From contig NZ_KI912151.1 of NCBI RefSeq assembly GCF_000517105.1, forward strand, positions 124,001 to 188,000: DNA of 64,000 bases, in the 5' to 3' direction. Every line of letters starts with the position of its first letter. Position 1 is the stretch's first letter. This document shows, piece after piece, positions 28,701 to 37,029 of this stretch. Source of the stretch: Fischerella sp. PCC 9605. Lineage in GTDB: Bacteria; Cyanobacteriota; Cyanobacteriia; Cyanobacteriales; Nostocaceae. The position numbers were made by a program, and so were the translations under genes. Below the pieces are notes generated by a model that worked only from the letters and a program-made list of their open reading frames with translations, ran no database searches and had not been told where the DNA came from.

Positions 28701-28823
28701 CTCGTTACCAAGTTCAACCTAGTAACGAGAGTTACCAGGTTTTAGAGGCTTTGCCTGGGAGCTGTTGCATAGGCGTGCAAGACTCTCATGCACCGGGGCG
28801 CACAGCAAAGAATGAAAATCTCT
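28701..28823. repeat. Composite dispersed repeat (palindrome plus GTGCA-hairpin module)
   Basis: An imperfect palindrome CTCGTTACCAAGTTCAACCT plus AGTAACGAG (28701-28729) is followed at 28775-28823 by a 49-bp module starting GTGCAAGACTCTCATGCACC. The same module occurs at 62701-62749 with almost no differences, again next to a GTTACC palindrome. The two parts therefore travel together. They fill most of the 308-bp gap between hpnI and the methyltransferase remnant. Confidence 0.8.
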
Positions 28824-28909
28824 TCCCCAATCCCCAATCCCCGATCCCTATTTTCAATCTCTGATAACGCAATGCCAGTGAACAGAGTTGGCACATGCTT
28901 GGTTTCCTC

Positions 28910-29982
28910 CTAGTTTTTCTTGATGATGTAATAGTCATTCAAGAAATCATGGTCAAGCCGCTTAATTTCTACGCTGGTGAATCCCGCTTCTCTCAACATT
29001 TCCAAAGCTTTTTCTTCACCCCACATCGCACCAAGACCCATGCCGCCTGCGGAGAGCGAGACGGTCATGCAGTGCAGGCAAGAAATGTGTAGAGTAATGG
29101 TGCGCTGGGATGATCCAGATTACCGTGAACATTGCTGGAAGCACGAATATCCTGCATTAAGTATGTCCCATCAGGGCGCAGTGCCTGATAAATGCCGCGC
29201 AATACCACATCCGGTTTTGCTTGGTCATGAACCGCATCGAAGGTGCAGATCAAATCATATTGCTCCACTTCGTCCAGTTTAGCGGCATCTTTAACCTGAA
29301 ATTGAATGTTGGTGAGTCCTTGATGGCTAATTTCTGATTGCGCCGTTGCGATCGCCTCTTGTGAGATGTCGTAACCTGTGAAGCGACTGTTAGGAAACCG
29401 CTTTGCCATTTCAACAAGCGCATGACCACTACCACAACCAACATCAAGTACATCAATGCCCTTGTTTAGGTCTTCCGTTAAACGGGGAACCAAGGGAAGA
29501 ACATACTCCTCCAGCGCCGCAACAACTGTTTGCCCGCTATCTTCCGCCATAACTTGATGGAAGCGTTGATAAGCAGAATAGGGAACGCCCCCACCCTTGT
29601 AGAAGCAGTCAATTACCCGATCTTCAACAGTTGCTAGCAGCGGAATGAATTGTGCGGTAACAGCAATGTTATTGGGACTGGCAGCTCGTGTCAAAAATGC
29701 CGCATGTTCCGGAGGCAGGGAGTAGGAACCAGTCACAGGATCGTACTCAACAAAACGGCCTGTCACCATTACACCCAACCACTCCCGCACGTATCGCTCA
29801 TTTAATCCGGCTGCATCCGCAATTTGCTGACTTGTGGATGGTGGCAGTTTAGCCAAGGTATCAAATAATCCGGTGCGATGTCCGATTGAGGTCATCAGGG
29901 CGATCGCGCCACTGTTGAGAATGTCCAGCATCCGGTCGGCGAATGCTTCTGCTTTGGTTTGATCGAAGGTTTGCACAGTCAT
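28910..29982 (-). pseudogene. SAM-dependent methyltransferase with C-terminal frameshift
   Basis: The frame from the ATG at 29980-29982 encodes an N-terminal winged-helix-like region and a class I methyltransferase domain with VLDVGCGSGHALVEMAKRF, then stops at 29065 after [10 protein letters not shown]. In another frame the DNA continues as [18 protein letters not shown] and runs to a stop at 28910-28912 (ending DYYIIKKN), which is how the family normally ends. One missing base near 29084 explains this. It is either a real frameshift or a sequencing error. Product about 305 residues instead of about 357. It is divergent from a TetR gene whose likely operators lie between them. Confidence 0.85.
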
Positions 29983-29993
29983 CACTTTTTTAC

Positions 29994-30013
29994 TATACCA
30001 ACTAGTTTGTATA
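29994..30013. promoter_or_regulatory. Putative TetR operator 1
   Basis: The 20-bp sequence TATACCAACTAGTTTGTATA is a palindrome with only one mismatched pair. It lies just upstream of the methyltransferase start and in the same intergenic region as the divergent TetR gene, the usual place for such an operator. Confidence 0.65.
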
Positions 30014-30148
30014 TTAATTATGAAAAACTATCGTGTCAATCCTCTTAACGCTAAAACTAGCTTTATATAACGAAAAAATTTACAAGCAGATCGCAGCTAA
30101 ATTCCTCCTATTCTTCAATCTACTCACTAGCAAAGAGGCTATATTTAA

Positions 30149-30162
30149 ACCAAATAGTCTGT
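30149..30162. promoter_or_regulatory. Putative TetR operator 2
   Basis: ACCAAATAGTCTGT matches the core of operator 1 (ACCAACTAGTTTGT) at 12 of 14 positions and lies about 40 bp upstream of the tetR start. Two similar sites, one near each divergent gene, suggest joint repression and autoregulation. Confidence 0.5.
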
Positions 30163-30199
30163 AAAATAAATTAAATGAACTTAATCTGTGGAGGTGTCA

Positions 30200-30817
30200 A
30201 TGCCAAGAGGCGGCGAGGCAACTAAAACTCGAATCCTTGATGCTGCTGAAGCTCTAATTATGGGGCATGGACTCGCTGGCACATCCATTGATATGGTGCT
30301 TGAGAAGGCTGCTATCACGAAAGGAGCATTTTTTTATCACTTCAAAAGTAAGTCAGAACTGGCGCGGGCACTAGTTGAACGATATGCGGATCAAGAAGAG
30401 ACTTTGCTGGAAGAGAGATTAAAACGTGCCGAGAGGCTTAGCCGAGATCCACTGCAACAAGTTCTCATCTTTATTGGTTTATTTCAGGAGGAAGCAGATC
30501 AATTAATCGAGCCTGGTGCAGGCTGTTTGATTGCTTCATACATCTACCAATTCGAGGAACTCGACGAGAAAATTCGTGAGATTACTGCTCAAGCCATCCT
30601 GCGGTGGCGAAAGCGTTTAGGAGACAAATTTGAGGAAGTGATAGCTAATTATCCGCCCCGCTTTCCCGTTAATGCCAAGGAACTTGCAGATGGCTTTGTT
30701 TCTGCCTTTGAAGGAGCGTTTGTGATGGTGCGGGTACTTCGAGAACCAAAGCAGCTGAGCCAACAGCTTTTACACTATCGCAACTACATTGAACTTCTGT
30801 TTTCACCAACGCAGTAG
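30200..30817 (+). CDS. TetR/AcrR-family repressor
   Basis: A 205-residue regulator. The ATG at 30200 has GGAGG about 6 bases upstream; a GTG four codons earlier overlaps that site. The N-terminal HTH (about 8-55) reads ATKTRILDAAEALI, GTSIDMVLEKAAITKGAFFYHF and KSKSELARAL, typical of the family. The C-terminal ligand domain has GAGCLIASYIYQ, a pattern seen in regulators of stress-related reductases and methyltransferases. It is divergent from the methyltransferase remnant and 202 bp upstream of an NmrA-type gene, both likely targets. The ligand is unknown. Confidence 0.93.
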   Translation: MPRGGEATKTRILDAAEALIMGHGLAGTSIDMVLEKAAITKGAFFYHFKSKSELARALVERYADQEETLLEERLKRAERLSRDPLQQVLIFIGLFQEEADQLIEPGAGCLIASYIYQFEELDEKIREITAQAILRWRKRLGDKFEEVIANYPPRFPVNAKELADGFVSAFEGAFVMVRVLREPKQLSQQLLHYRNYIELLFSPTQ

Positions 30818-31019
30818 TGCAGAGATTTTTGCATTATGCTACAAGCAGACAGAACATTAGTCCAAAACGAGCGTGTAAGTCCAAGTTGCGGCATCCTCTC
30901 AATGTCTACATTTTTCAACTTGTAGAATCAATTAAATTTCGTTAAATTAACAGGTGCAAGTAGTACCTTACTTTTACCAGGTATATGCCTGGTGAACCTT
31001 TATCTAAGTTTTGGAAATT

Positions 31020-31988
31020 ATGCCTTTAGATAATGGTCAAATCAACCAAGAATTGAGTGCCTTAGATTCTCCTAAACAAACAGGGGCGAATATCGGGAAA
31101 GTGTTGCTCATTGGGGTTACTGGCGGCACAGGTGCGAATGTGGTCAAGGGATTTGTGGAACAAGGAGTTACCAATCTGCGCGCAATCACTAGGAAAATTG
31201 ACCTTAACCGCCCTTCTTTAGCAAAGATGAGCGATGCAGGAGTTGAGCTTGTGGAAGCTAATTTAGATGATGAGGACTCTCTCGCACCAGCTTTTGCAGA
31301 TATTTCGGCTGTTTACTGTCACGCCACCAGCGCCGACGCGGCTAAGCCCGATCCGCAAGAGATCGAAAGAGCAAAGCGAGTTGCCCAAGCTGCGAAGAAA
31401 GCTAATATCAAACATTTCGTATATAATTCCGCAGGAGGAGCAGACAGGAATTCCAGAATCAGTCACATTGAGCAGAAGTATAAAGTAGAACAGGTTCTGA
31501 AAGAGGCTGGCTTACCGACAACGATGTTGCGGGCCTGCTTGTTTATGGAGGAGTTTTGGAAGCAATATACGCGACCCTCCATCCTCAAAGGAGTCTTTCC
31601 ATTTTCCATTCAGCCGAACAAGCCCATCCATCTGATTACGACTAAGGATATGGGTCGAGTAGCAGCTGACGTGATGAAAAATGATTCTAAGTACATCGGT
31701 CAAGAAATAGAACTTGCTGGTGATGTGCTAACTCCAAAACAAATGGCAGAGGAATTTTCTAAAGTGCAGGGAATGACCGTTGTCCACAAAGAAGTACCCT
31801 CGTGGATTTTCTTACTGCTTTTGAGAAAAGAACTGTTCGATTTGATTCAATGGTATCGTAACAAAGGTTATCAAGCTGATGTTCAGCGCTTGCGGGAAGA
31901 GGAGTTTCCTGGTCTTTTGACCACATTTAGTGAATTTTTGGCAGAAACCAACTGGGCAAATTCAGAACTCACTTACGAGAGTTTGTGA
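31020..31988 (+). CDS. NmrA-like NAD(P)-binding (atypical SDR) protein
   Basis: 322 residues from the ATG at 31020 (an in-frame TTG lies three codons upstream). A Rossmann nucleotide site appears near residues 24-40 as VLLIGVTGGTGANVVKGF, followed by AITRK (which may favour NADP) and VELVEANLDDEDSL, an Asp-rich strand typical of NmrA/HSCARG proteins. There is no Tyr-x-x-x-Lys triad of classical SDRs in the usual place. Such proteins act as redox sensors or as reductases. It follows the tetR gene, so it may be under that repressor. Confidence 0.82.
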   Translation: MPLDNGQINQELSALDSPKQTGANIGKVLLIGVTGGTGANVVKGFVEQGVTNLRAITRKIDLNRPSLAKMSDAGVELVEANLDDEDSLAPAFADISAVYCHATSADAAKPDPQEIERAKRVAQAAKKANIKHFVYNSAGGADRNSRISHIEQKYKVEQVLKEAGLPTTMLRACLFMEEFWKQYTRPSILKGVFPFSIQPNKPIHLITTKDMGRVAADVMKNDSKYIGQEIELAGDVLTPKQMAEEFSKVQGMTVVHKEVPSWIFLLLLRKELFDLIQWYRNKGYQADVQRLREEEFPGLLTTFSEFLAETNWANSELTYESL

Positions 31989-32225
31989 AAACGAACTATT
32001 AAACGGGAGAATTTTTCCTCGATTCGCTTCAAGGCAATATATAGTCATCAAAAAATTTTTTATTAGCATCTGTAAGAATTTGCCCGTCTCATGACAATTC
32101 AATATTAGAGACGATGTTCATAGGATTTTAAATTGGTGGAGGGTGAAAATTCTTCTCATTACCACTGTAGGGATTTATCGCCTTGCTGGCAATTACATAT
32201 CAAGGGTGATGTTTAGGAGGTCACA

Positions 32226-32909
32226 TTGAAACGACAGGTTAGACAACCAGTAGACCCATCTCATGATCCTGATCTGCAAAAGAAGCGGCAATTGTTATGT
32301 GAGGCAGTTCAACAAGAGTGGCAGGTTATTCAAGGGACTATTCAAGTCTATGTTAGTCGGGCGATCAAGCAATTTGGCAGTAATTTTAGTAATACTTGCG
32401 TTCAAGATTCAATTGAAGTGGTAGCCAAAGAAATTTTGCATGAAACCGTTGAAACCGCTCTCAAAAAAGCTGGAGAATTTGACCTAAACCTCTTACCCAG
32501 CCCTTGGTTACTAGGTATTGCTGCCAAGAAAATACAACAGTGGCAACGTCAAAAAATCCAAGAAAATCGGTGGATTACACCTGTTGCTGAACTTCCACAA
32601 GTTCGCAAAATTAAGCAGCAGCTAAATTATGAAACTTTATCAGACGAAGAGATTTTGGGACTACTGCATCAGTCTTCTAACTCATCTGACCCGGATAGCC
32701 AATTAATGTTGGAATATCTGCTGTCTTTAGTAAAAGACAGTGATAGAGAAGTACTTAAGTTAGCTTTTGTTGATGGTAAGACAGGAGAATCTTTGGCAGC
32801 AGCATTAGGAACAACAATAGGAGCAGCTTATACAAAGAAGCACCGTGTCATCGCACGATTACGTCAAGCTTATGCTCAAAGCAATCTGTCACTTGAGGAG
32901 GGCAGATAA
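32226..32909 (+). CDS. Sigma-70-like (ECF-type) sigma factor
   Basis: A 227-residue protein starting at TTG: a perfect AGGAGG lies about 5 bases before it and no ATG fits. The N-terminal half (about 20-115) is helical and resembles sigma region 2 only loosely. The C-terminal part has LLSLVKDSDREVLKLAFVDG and a region-4-type HTH (ESLAAALGTTIGAAYTKKHR). Region 4 recognises the -35 box in this family. The stop is 1 bp before the start of a response regulator on the same strand, indicating tight coupling. It may be a divergent sigma factor or a sigma-like DNA-binding regulator. Confidence 0.78.
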   Translation: MKRQVRQPVDPSHDPDLQKKRQLLCEAVQQEWQVIQGTIQVYVSRAIKQFGSNFSNTCVQDSIEVVAKEILHETVETALKKAGEFDLNLLPSPWLLGIAAKKIQQWQRQKIQENRWITPVAELPQVRKIKQQLNYETLSDEEILGLLHQSSNSSDPDSQLMLEYLLSLVKDSDREVLKLAFVDGKTGESLAAALGTTIGAAYTKKHRVIARLRQAYAQSNLSLEEGR

Positions 32910-32910
32910 G

Positions 32911-33891
32911 ATGCACGAACATGTAGAAAACTCAAGTCTGATCTCACGTGAAAAAGCCATCCATTTGTATATCCAAGCTTTAGATCAAGGTGATATGGAA
33001 GTCATTGCCCAAATACTTGACGCTGCTTGTGATGACCCCGAACTTGAAGGTATTATTACATCCATCAACTTAGCTTACCAACAAGAGGAGCAGCTAACCC
33101 CAATTGCCCTCGATGCCCAATTTATCAGAGATTTACACCGCAAATACCTAACTAGTATTTTGGAAAGCATTAGTAAAATTCGTGTGGTAGTGATTGAAGA
33201 TCATGACTTAACCCGTGTTGGTATTCGGACAGCACTGCTGCAAAAGCAAGAAATTGAAGTTGTAGGAGAAGCTGCTAATGCGACTGAGGGGTTAAAACTG
33301 TTAAAGAATCTACAACCAGACATTGCGATTATAGATATTGGTTTACCAGACAAAGATGGTATTGAGCTCACACGAGAAGTCAAATCTGTTGCTAACGGCC
33401 AAGAGTCTGCAACGAAGGTGTTGATTTTGACGCTACGAGATCGTAAGGAAGAAGTGCTAGCAGCTTTTGCCGCTGGGGCGGATTCCTACTGTATGAAGGA
33501 TATCAAGTTTGATAATTTGCTGGAAGCCATACGCGTAACCTACAATGGCAACGCTTGGATCGATCCGGCGATCGCCCGCATTGTATTACAACAAGCGCAG
33601 CAAAATCCACCCAAGCAAGAGATTGTGTCAATGGTTACTGATAATTTCGCTGCTCAAAACTCAGATCGCGCTGAGAATGAGGAGATGATTGACCCATACA
33701 CCCTCACCGAAAGGGAATTAGAAGTATTGCAGTTAATTGTAGAAGGTTGCAGTAACGCGGTGATTGCCAAAAAGCTTTATATCACCGTTGGAACTGTGAA
33801 AACTCACGTCCGCAATATTTTGAATAAGCTATGCGCCGATGACCGTACTCAAGCAGCAGTTCGCGCCTTGCGTTCTGGTTTAGCAAGTTAA
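32911..33891 (+). CDS. LuxR-type response regulator with anti-sigma-like N-terminal extension
   Basis: 326 residues from the ATG at 32911, preceded by GAGGAGG. Residues 1-88 form a helical extension (IQALDQGDMEVIAQILDAAC, then DDPELEGIITSINLAY) that ordinary NarL-family regulators lack. Its short helical repeat resembles N-terminal segments of proteins encoded after ECF sigma genes (weak recognition). The receiver (about 89-210) has acidic EDHD, phosphoacceptor Asp near 142 (AIIDIGLPDKDG), Thr in ILTLRD and Lys in CMKDI. The LuxR HTH is at 265-326 (LTERELEVLQL to VGTVKTHVRNIL). Since it lies 1 bp after a sigma-like gene, the extension may bind that sigma; this is inference. Confidence 0.88.
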   Translation: MHEHVENSSLISREKAIHLYIQALDQGDMEVIAQILDAACDDPELEGIITSINLAYQQEEQLTPIALDAQFIRDLHRKYLTSILESISKIRVVVIEDHDLTRVGIRTALLQKQEIEVVGEAANATEGLKLLKNLQPDIAIIDIGLPDKDGIELTREVKSVANGQESATKVLILTLRDRKEEVLAAFAAGADSYCMKDIKFDNLLEAIRVTYNGNAWIDPAIARIVLQQAQQNPPKQEIVSMVTDNFAAQNSDRAENEEMIDPYTLTERELEVLQLIVEGCSNAVIAKKLYITVGTVKTHVRNILNKLCADDRTQAAVRALRSGLAS

Positions 33892-34091
33892 TCAATTTGT
33901 GCTGTGCGATCGCTGTTTAGCTAACTCCGAAGGAGGACAAAACAATTCAAAAGTCACGCATTCAAAAGTCAAAAGTAAAGATTCTAACGCATGACTTTTG
34001 ACTTGATACTTTTGACTTCCCGAAGGGTGTCTTCCCCCTCTCCCTCCCTGGTCTTACCGCACCAACAATTCATGAATACTGAATCGATGCT

Positions 34092-35060
34092 TTAGTACCC
34101 AGTACCGCGCGAAGCACCTTGACACAACTGAATAAATGTGCATTCCCAAACTAGGCGCGGCTGGGCGTAGCAAAGCAGGGATTTACGAGCTTGTTCTAAT
34201 TGTTTGATGACATCGGGTTGATACCACTGCTGCCAGTAGGACTGTTGAAGATAATCGACTAACCACAGTTGCGCCTCAGTATCTAAAGCTTTATCAATAT
34301 CTCTGGCTAATTCCAAGGCTTGACGGTAGTTTTTTGGGGCGTTGGTTACTGCTTGGAGTAGTTGAGGGGGAATCGCTTGCAGTTGTTGATAAGAAGCGAT
34401 CGCCTCACCAGGGCTACCAGCGGCGATGCTCAATATCGCTGGATCTTGCAAAATTTCTTGATGACCCGTACGTGTTAATATTTCAGCCATTGCGGCTGTA
34501 TCTAAGCGATAAAAGGGAATGCGTTGGCAGCGCGACACCAATGTTGGCAGAATGGATTCTGAGGAAGGGGCAATTAAAATCAGTGTCGCCTGTCCGGGTT
34601 CTTCTAAAGTTTTTAATAACGCATTAGCAGCCGCTTCTGCCATAGTTTCTGCCCCCTCCACTACTACTACATGCCTTGGTGCTTCCAAAGGTGGACGGCC
34701 CAGAAACTCGGTAATCTCGCGAATTTGCTCTAGGCGGATTACGGGTGGTGCTTTACGCTTGAGTCCTTTCTCTGCTGCTTCAGTGGCTGTGAGGCGTTGT
34801 CCTTGATGCTGGTAGGTTGGCTGTACCCACAACACATCAGGATGGTTGTCTTTTTGGAGTTTGGTGCGGATGATAGGAATAGCTGCGGATGGAGTATTGG
34901 TAAATAATAATTCCATAAAGCACCGTGCCGCCAAACTCCGCCCAATACCATCAGGCCCCACAAATAAATAGGCTGGGGCAACTCGATTTTGTTTGACAGC
35001 TTGAGTAAGTAATTCTACTGCTTGCGGCTGTCCGAGCAGTTGGGCAAATGGGTCAGTCAT
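34092..35060 (-). CDS. holB: DNA polymerase III delta' subunit
   Basis: A 322-residue AAA+ clamp-loader subunit. It opens MTDPFAQLLGQPQAVELL, then YLFVGPDGIGRSLAARCF, a Walker-A-like loop with Arg in place of the lysine, consistent with a subunit that does not hydrolyse ATP. ALLKTLEEPGQATLILIAPS and PTLVSRCQRIPF are the typical sensor and SRC-type motifs (here SRC in VSRCQR). The usual zinc-binding cysteines of the proteobacterial protein are not evident. It is divergent from a small CNB-fold gene with an 84-bp gap. Confidence 0.92.
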   Translation of the reverse strand: MTDPFAQLLGQPQAVELLTQAVKQNRVAPAYLFVGPDGIGRSLAARCFMELLFTNTPSAAIPIIRTKLQKDNHPDVLWVQPTYQHQGQRLTATEAAEKGLKRKAPPVIRLEQIREITEFLGRPPLEAPRHVVVVEGAETMAEAAANALLKTLEEPGQATLILIAPSSESILPTLVSRCQRIPFYRLDTAAMAEILTRTGHQEILQDPAILSIAAGSPGEAIASYQQLQAIPPQLLQAVTNAPKNYRQALELARDIDKALDTEAQLWLVDYLQQSYWQQWYQPDVIKQLEQARKSLLCYAQPRLVWECTFIQLCQGASRGTGY

Positions 35061-35144
35061 AATTTTAGGTATAACAGTTTAACTGAAAACTTGCTTCGCA
35101 GCACAAGCTTTAAGTTACGATTAACACGCAGGAGTGACATAGTT

Positions 35145-35513
35145 ATGTTATCAGCCGCCGAAACCGTTAGAATTTACAAAAACCAGCCAGAAATGACCTT
35201 TTCTGCCGGTCAAGTCATATTTGAACAAGGTCAGAAAGGGGACTGTATGTATGGTATCTTGATGGGAGAAGTAGAGTTGCATGTTAATGGCAAAGTGGTT
35301 GAAACCATCCAGGCAGGCGATGTTTTTGGTGAAGGAGCTTTAGTTCATCCAGATAGAAACAGAGCATCTACTGCGATCGCCAAAACTGACTGCATACTTG
35401 CATCCATGAACAAAGAGCGTTTCCTCTTTGCTGTGCAAGAAACTCCTATGTTTGCGCTCAAAGTCATGCAGAGTTTCTCAGCACGCCTGCGGCGTTTGAA
35501 GCAACTTGGTTGA
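35145..35513 (+). CDS. Stand-alone cyclic-nucleotide-binding-fold protein (copy 2)
   Basis: A 122-residue protein consisting of one CNB beta-roll. The ATG at 35145 (GGAG about 12 bases upstream) is preferred over a longer frame reaching into holB. It closely resembles the copy after glgP: GDCMYGIL, GKVVETIQ, RASTA and FAVQETPMFAL are shared. Here the phosphate-binding cassette reads FGEGALV, keeping the Glu that contacts the ribose in cAMP-binding proteins, plus the Arg in NRASTA. A real nucleotide ligand is therefore more plausible than for copy 1. There is no output domain, so it must work through a partner. Confidence 0.85.
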   Translation: MLSAAETVRIYKNQPEMTFSAGQVIFEQGQKGDCMYGILMGEVELHVNGKVVETIQAGDVFGEGALVHPDRNRASTAIAKTDCILASMNKERFLFAVQETPMFALKVMQSFSARLRRLKQLG

Positions 35514-35613
35514 AACTGGGCTGTATAGCTTCCCCAACTTGTCTGTTGCTTGTTGAACAATCAAAAGGACTTGACGCATAACTTGCCTACTTGCCTTTAC
35601 TATAAATGTAAAA

Positions 35614-37029
35614 TTAAGACTTCGGCTCGGAATTATCTTTCTCTTTTGGTGTTTCAGAATAATTCTCGAATAGCCAAATGATAATAGCAGTAATCATGGC
35701 ACTACTAAAAGATATCAGCCCAACAATTACATCCTTGGAAAGATAATTAGCCAGAAAATTAGCTCGGATACTAGCAACAGGAATTTCGGGGTCTAGACCA
35801 ACCTGTATACCTGTTGTTCTACCACTTAAACGGACTTCTAAGCCTTTGGGTGGCTCTGATACTTTCAGGGTTTGACCATCAATTTTGAATTCTAAGTCTT
35901 GATTAGATTGCGGCTCAGAAATGTTCAGATAAATTAATCTTTGAACACCCGGCTTTTCAATATTCAGAAACTGATTTTTTTCAATTTTTAGGTCTTGTTC
36001 TGCCATACGAATCTGACCCTGAATAATTGTAGAAGCATTGAAAAAATCTCTGGGAGAAGCACCTGGCTTCTCACCAGTGTAAAACTGCATATCTTTTACT
36101 TCTATGCTCTTACCCAATAACTGGGTTTCTGAATCATCTGAACTTGATCCAGGTAAATTTATGGATAGAGTAGCTAGTTGTTTTAACTCTAAATCATAGA
36201 CTTGGATATCTGGTTGAAAAGTAAATTCAATTGGCTCTGGTTGATCCGGACTATCTTGTAAACCTAATTCTGGTAATTGATATCCTTCAATGACTACCTG
36301 AAGAGGCTGCGCCCCTAAGGAAAGCTGCAAAGGTACTGGAGAATTATTTGGTTGTAGCGAGAGTGAGATAACGTTGGTCTTGCCACCTTTATCTGGATAG
36401 GAGATATAACTCAATTCTTTAACTTTTGTATCTTGCTGTAGCCTGAGTTCTAAGAGTTCTAGTTCACTAGTTTTGTCTATATTTTCAGGACGACGAATAA
36501 TCAATTTACTTTTAGGGTCTACCAATTTAATTTTTAGCTCATTTACTCTGTCTATAACTGGACGAGATTTGCATTTAAATGTGCCTTTTAAAACTAATGT
36601 TTGACTTCCTTCTATTGAAATTTGAATAATTTCAGAAATGTCATGTAAAAAGAGTTGCTTATCTTGATTGCTAGTGAAATTAAGCTTTTGAACTGTAAGA
36701 TTACCCTCAAAAGCATTGGTGCTGGGAAAGTATGGTGCTATAATTATTCCTATGAAAAATGCCAATAGTATTAGTGCAATAACTATTGATTTTGTCAGTT
36801 TTGGAGTATTTCTAGATTGATTAGTATCGTTTGCGGTATCTTGGGAAAATTTCCTCCGCATTTTGAGTTTATCTAATCCTGTTTTCCATAACCTGATTAG
36901 CTTGTTAGAAAACCACAATAGACTGCTGTATATTCTCCAAAATAGCCAGTAAACAAAGATTATAATTATTTGCCAGCTATTACTTAAGAACTCGATAATT
37001 TGATTTTTCCTGTTATCAGGTTGCCTCAT
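35614..37029 (-). CDS. Membrane-anchored protein with large extracytoplasmic domain
   Basis: A 471-residue unknown protein. A hydrophobic/aromatic stretch is at about 15-45, a clear transmembrane helix at about 84-104 (SIVIALILLAFFIGIIIAPY), a beta-rich region of about 320 residues, and a C-terminal transmembrane helix (VIVGLISFSSAMITAIIIW) before a charged tail. Start ATG 37027-37029 overlaps the stop of the upstream gene in an ATGA, so the two are translationally coupled. No catalytic motif is recognised. With its secreted partner it probably forms an envelope complex. Confidence 0.8.
   Translation of the reverse strand: MRQPDNRKNQIIEFLSNSWQIIIIFVYWLFWRIYSSLLWFSNKLIRLWKTGLDKLKMRRKFSQDTANDTNQSRNTPKLTKSIVIALILLAFFIGIIIAPYFPSTNAFEGNLTVQKLNFTSNQDKQLFLHDISEIIQISIEGSQTLVLKGTFKCKSRPVIDRVNELKIKLVDPKSKLIIRRPENIDKTSELELLELRLQQDTKVKELSYISYPDKGGKTNVISLSLQPNNSPVPLQLSLGAQPLQVVIEGYQLPELGLQDSPDQPEPIEFTFQPDIQVYDLELKQLATLSINLPGSSSDDSETQLLGKSIEVKDMQFYTGEKPGASPRDFFNASTIIQGQIRMAEQDLKIEKNQFLNIEKPGVQRLIYLNISEPQSNQDLEFKIDGQTLKVSEPPKGLEVRLSGRTTGIQVGLDPEIPVASIRANFLANYLSKDVIVGLISFSSAMITAIIIWLFENYSETPKEKDNSEPKS

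Noticed and set aside
35022-35144. Longer start for CNB copy 2 reaching into holB
   Set aside because: It would overlap the start of the opposite-strand holB gene; the ATG at 35145 has GGAG and matches copy 1.
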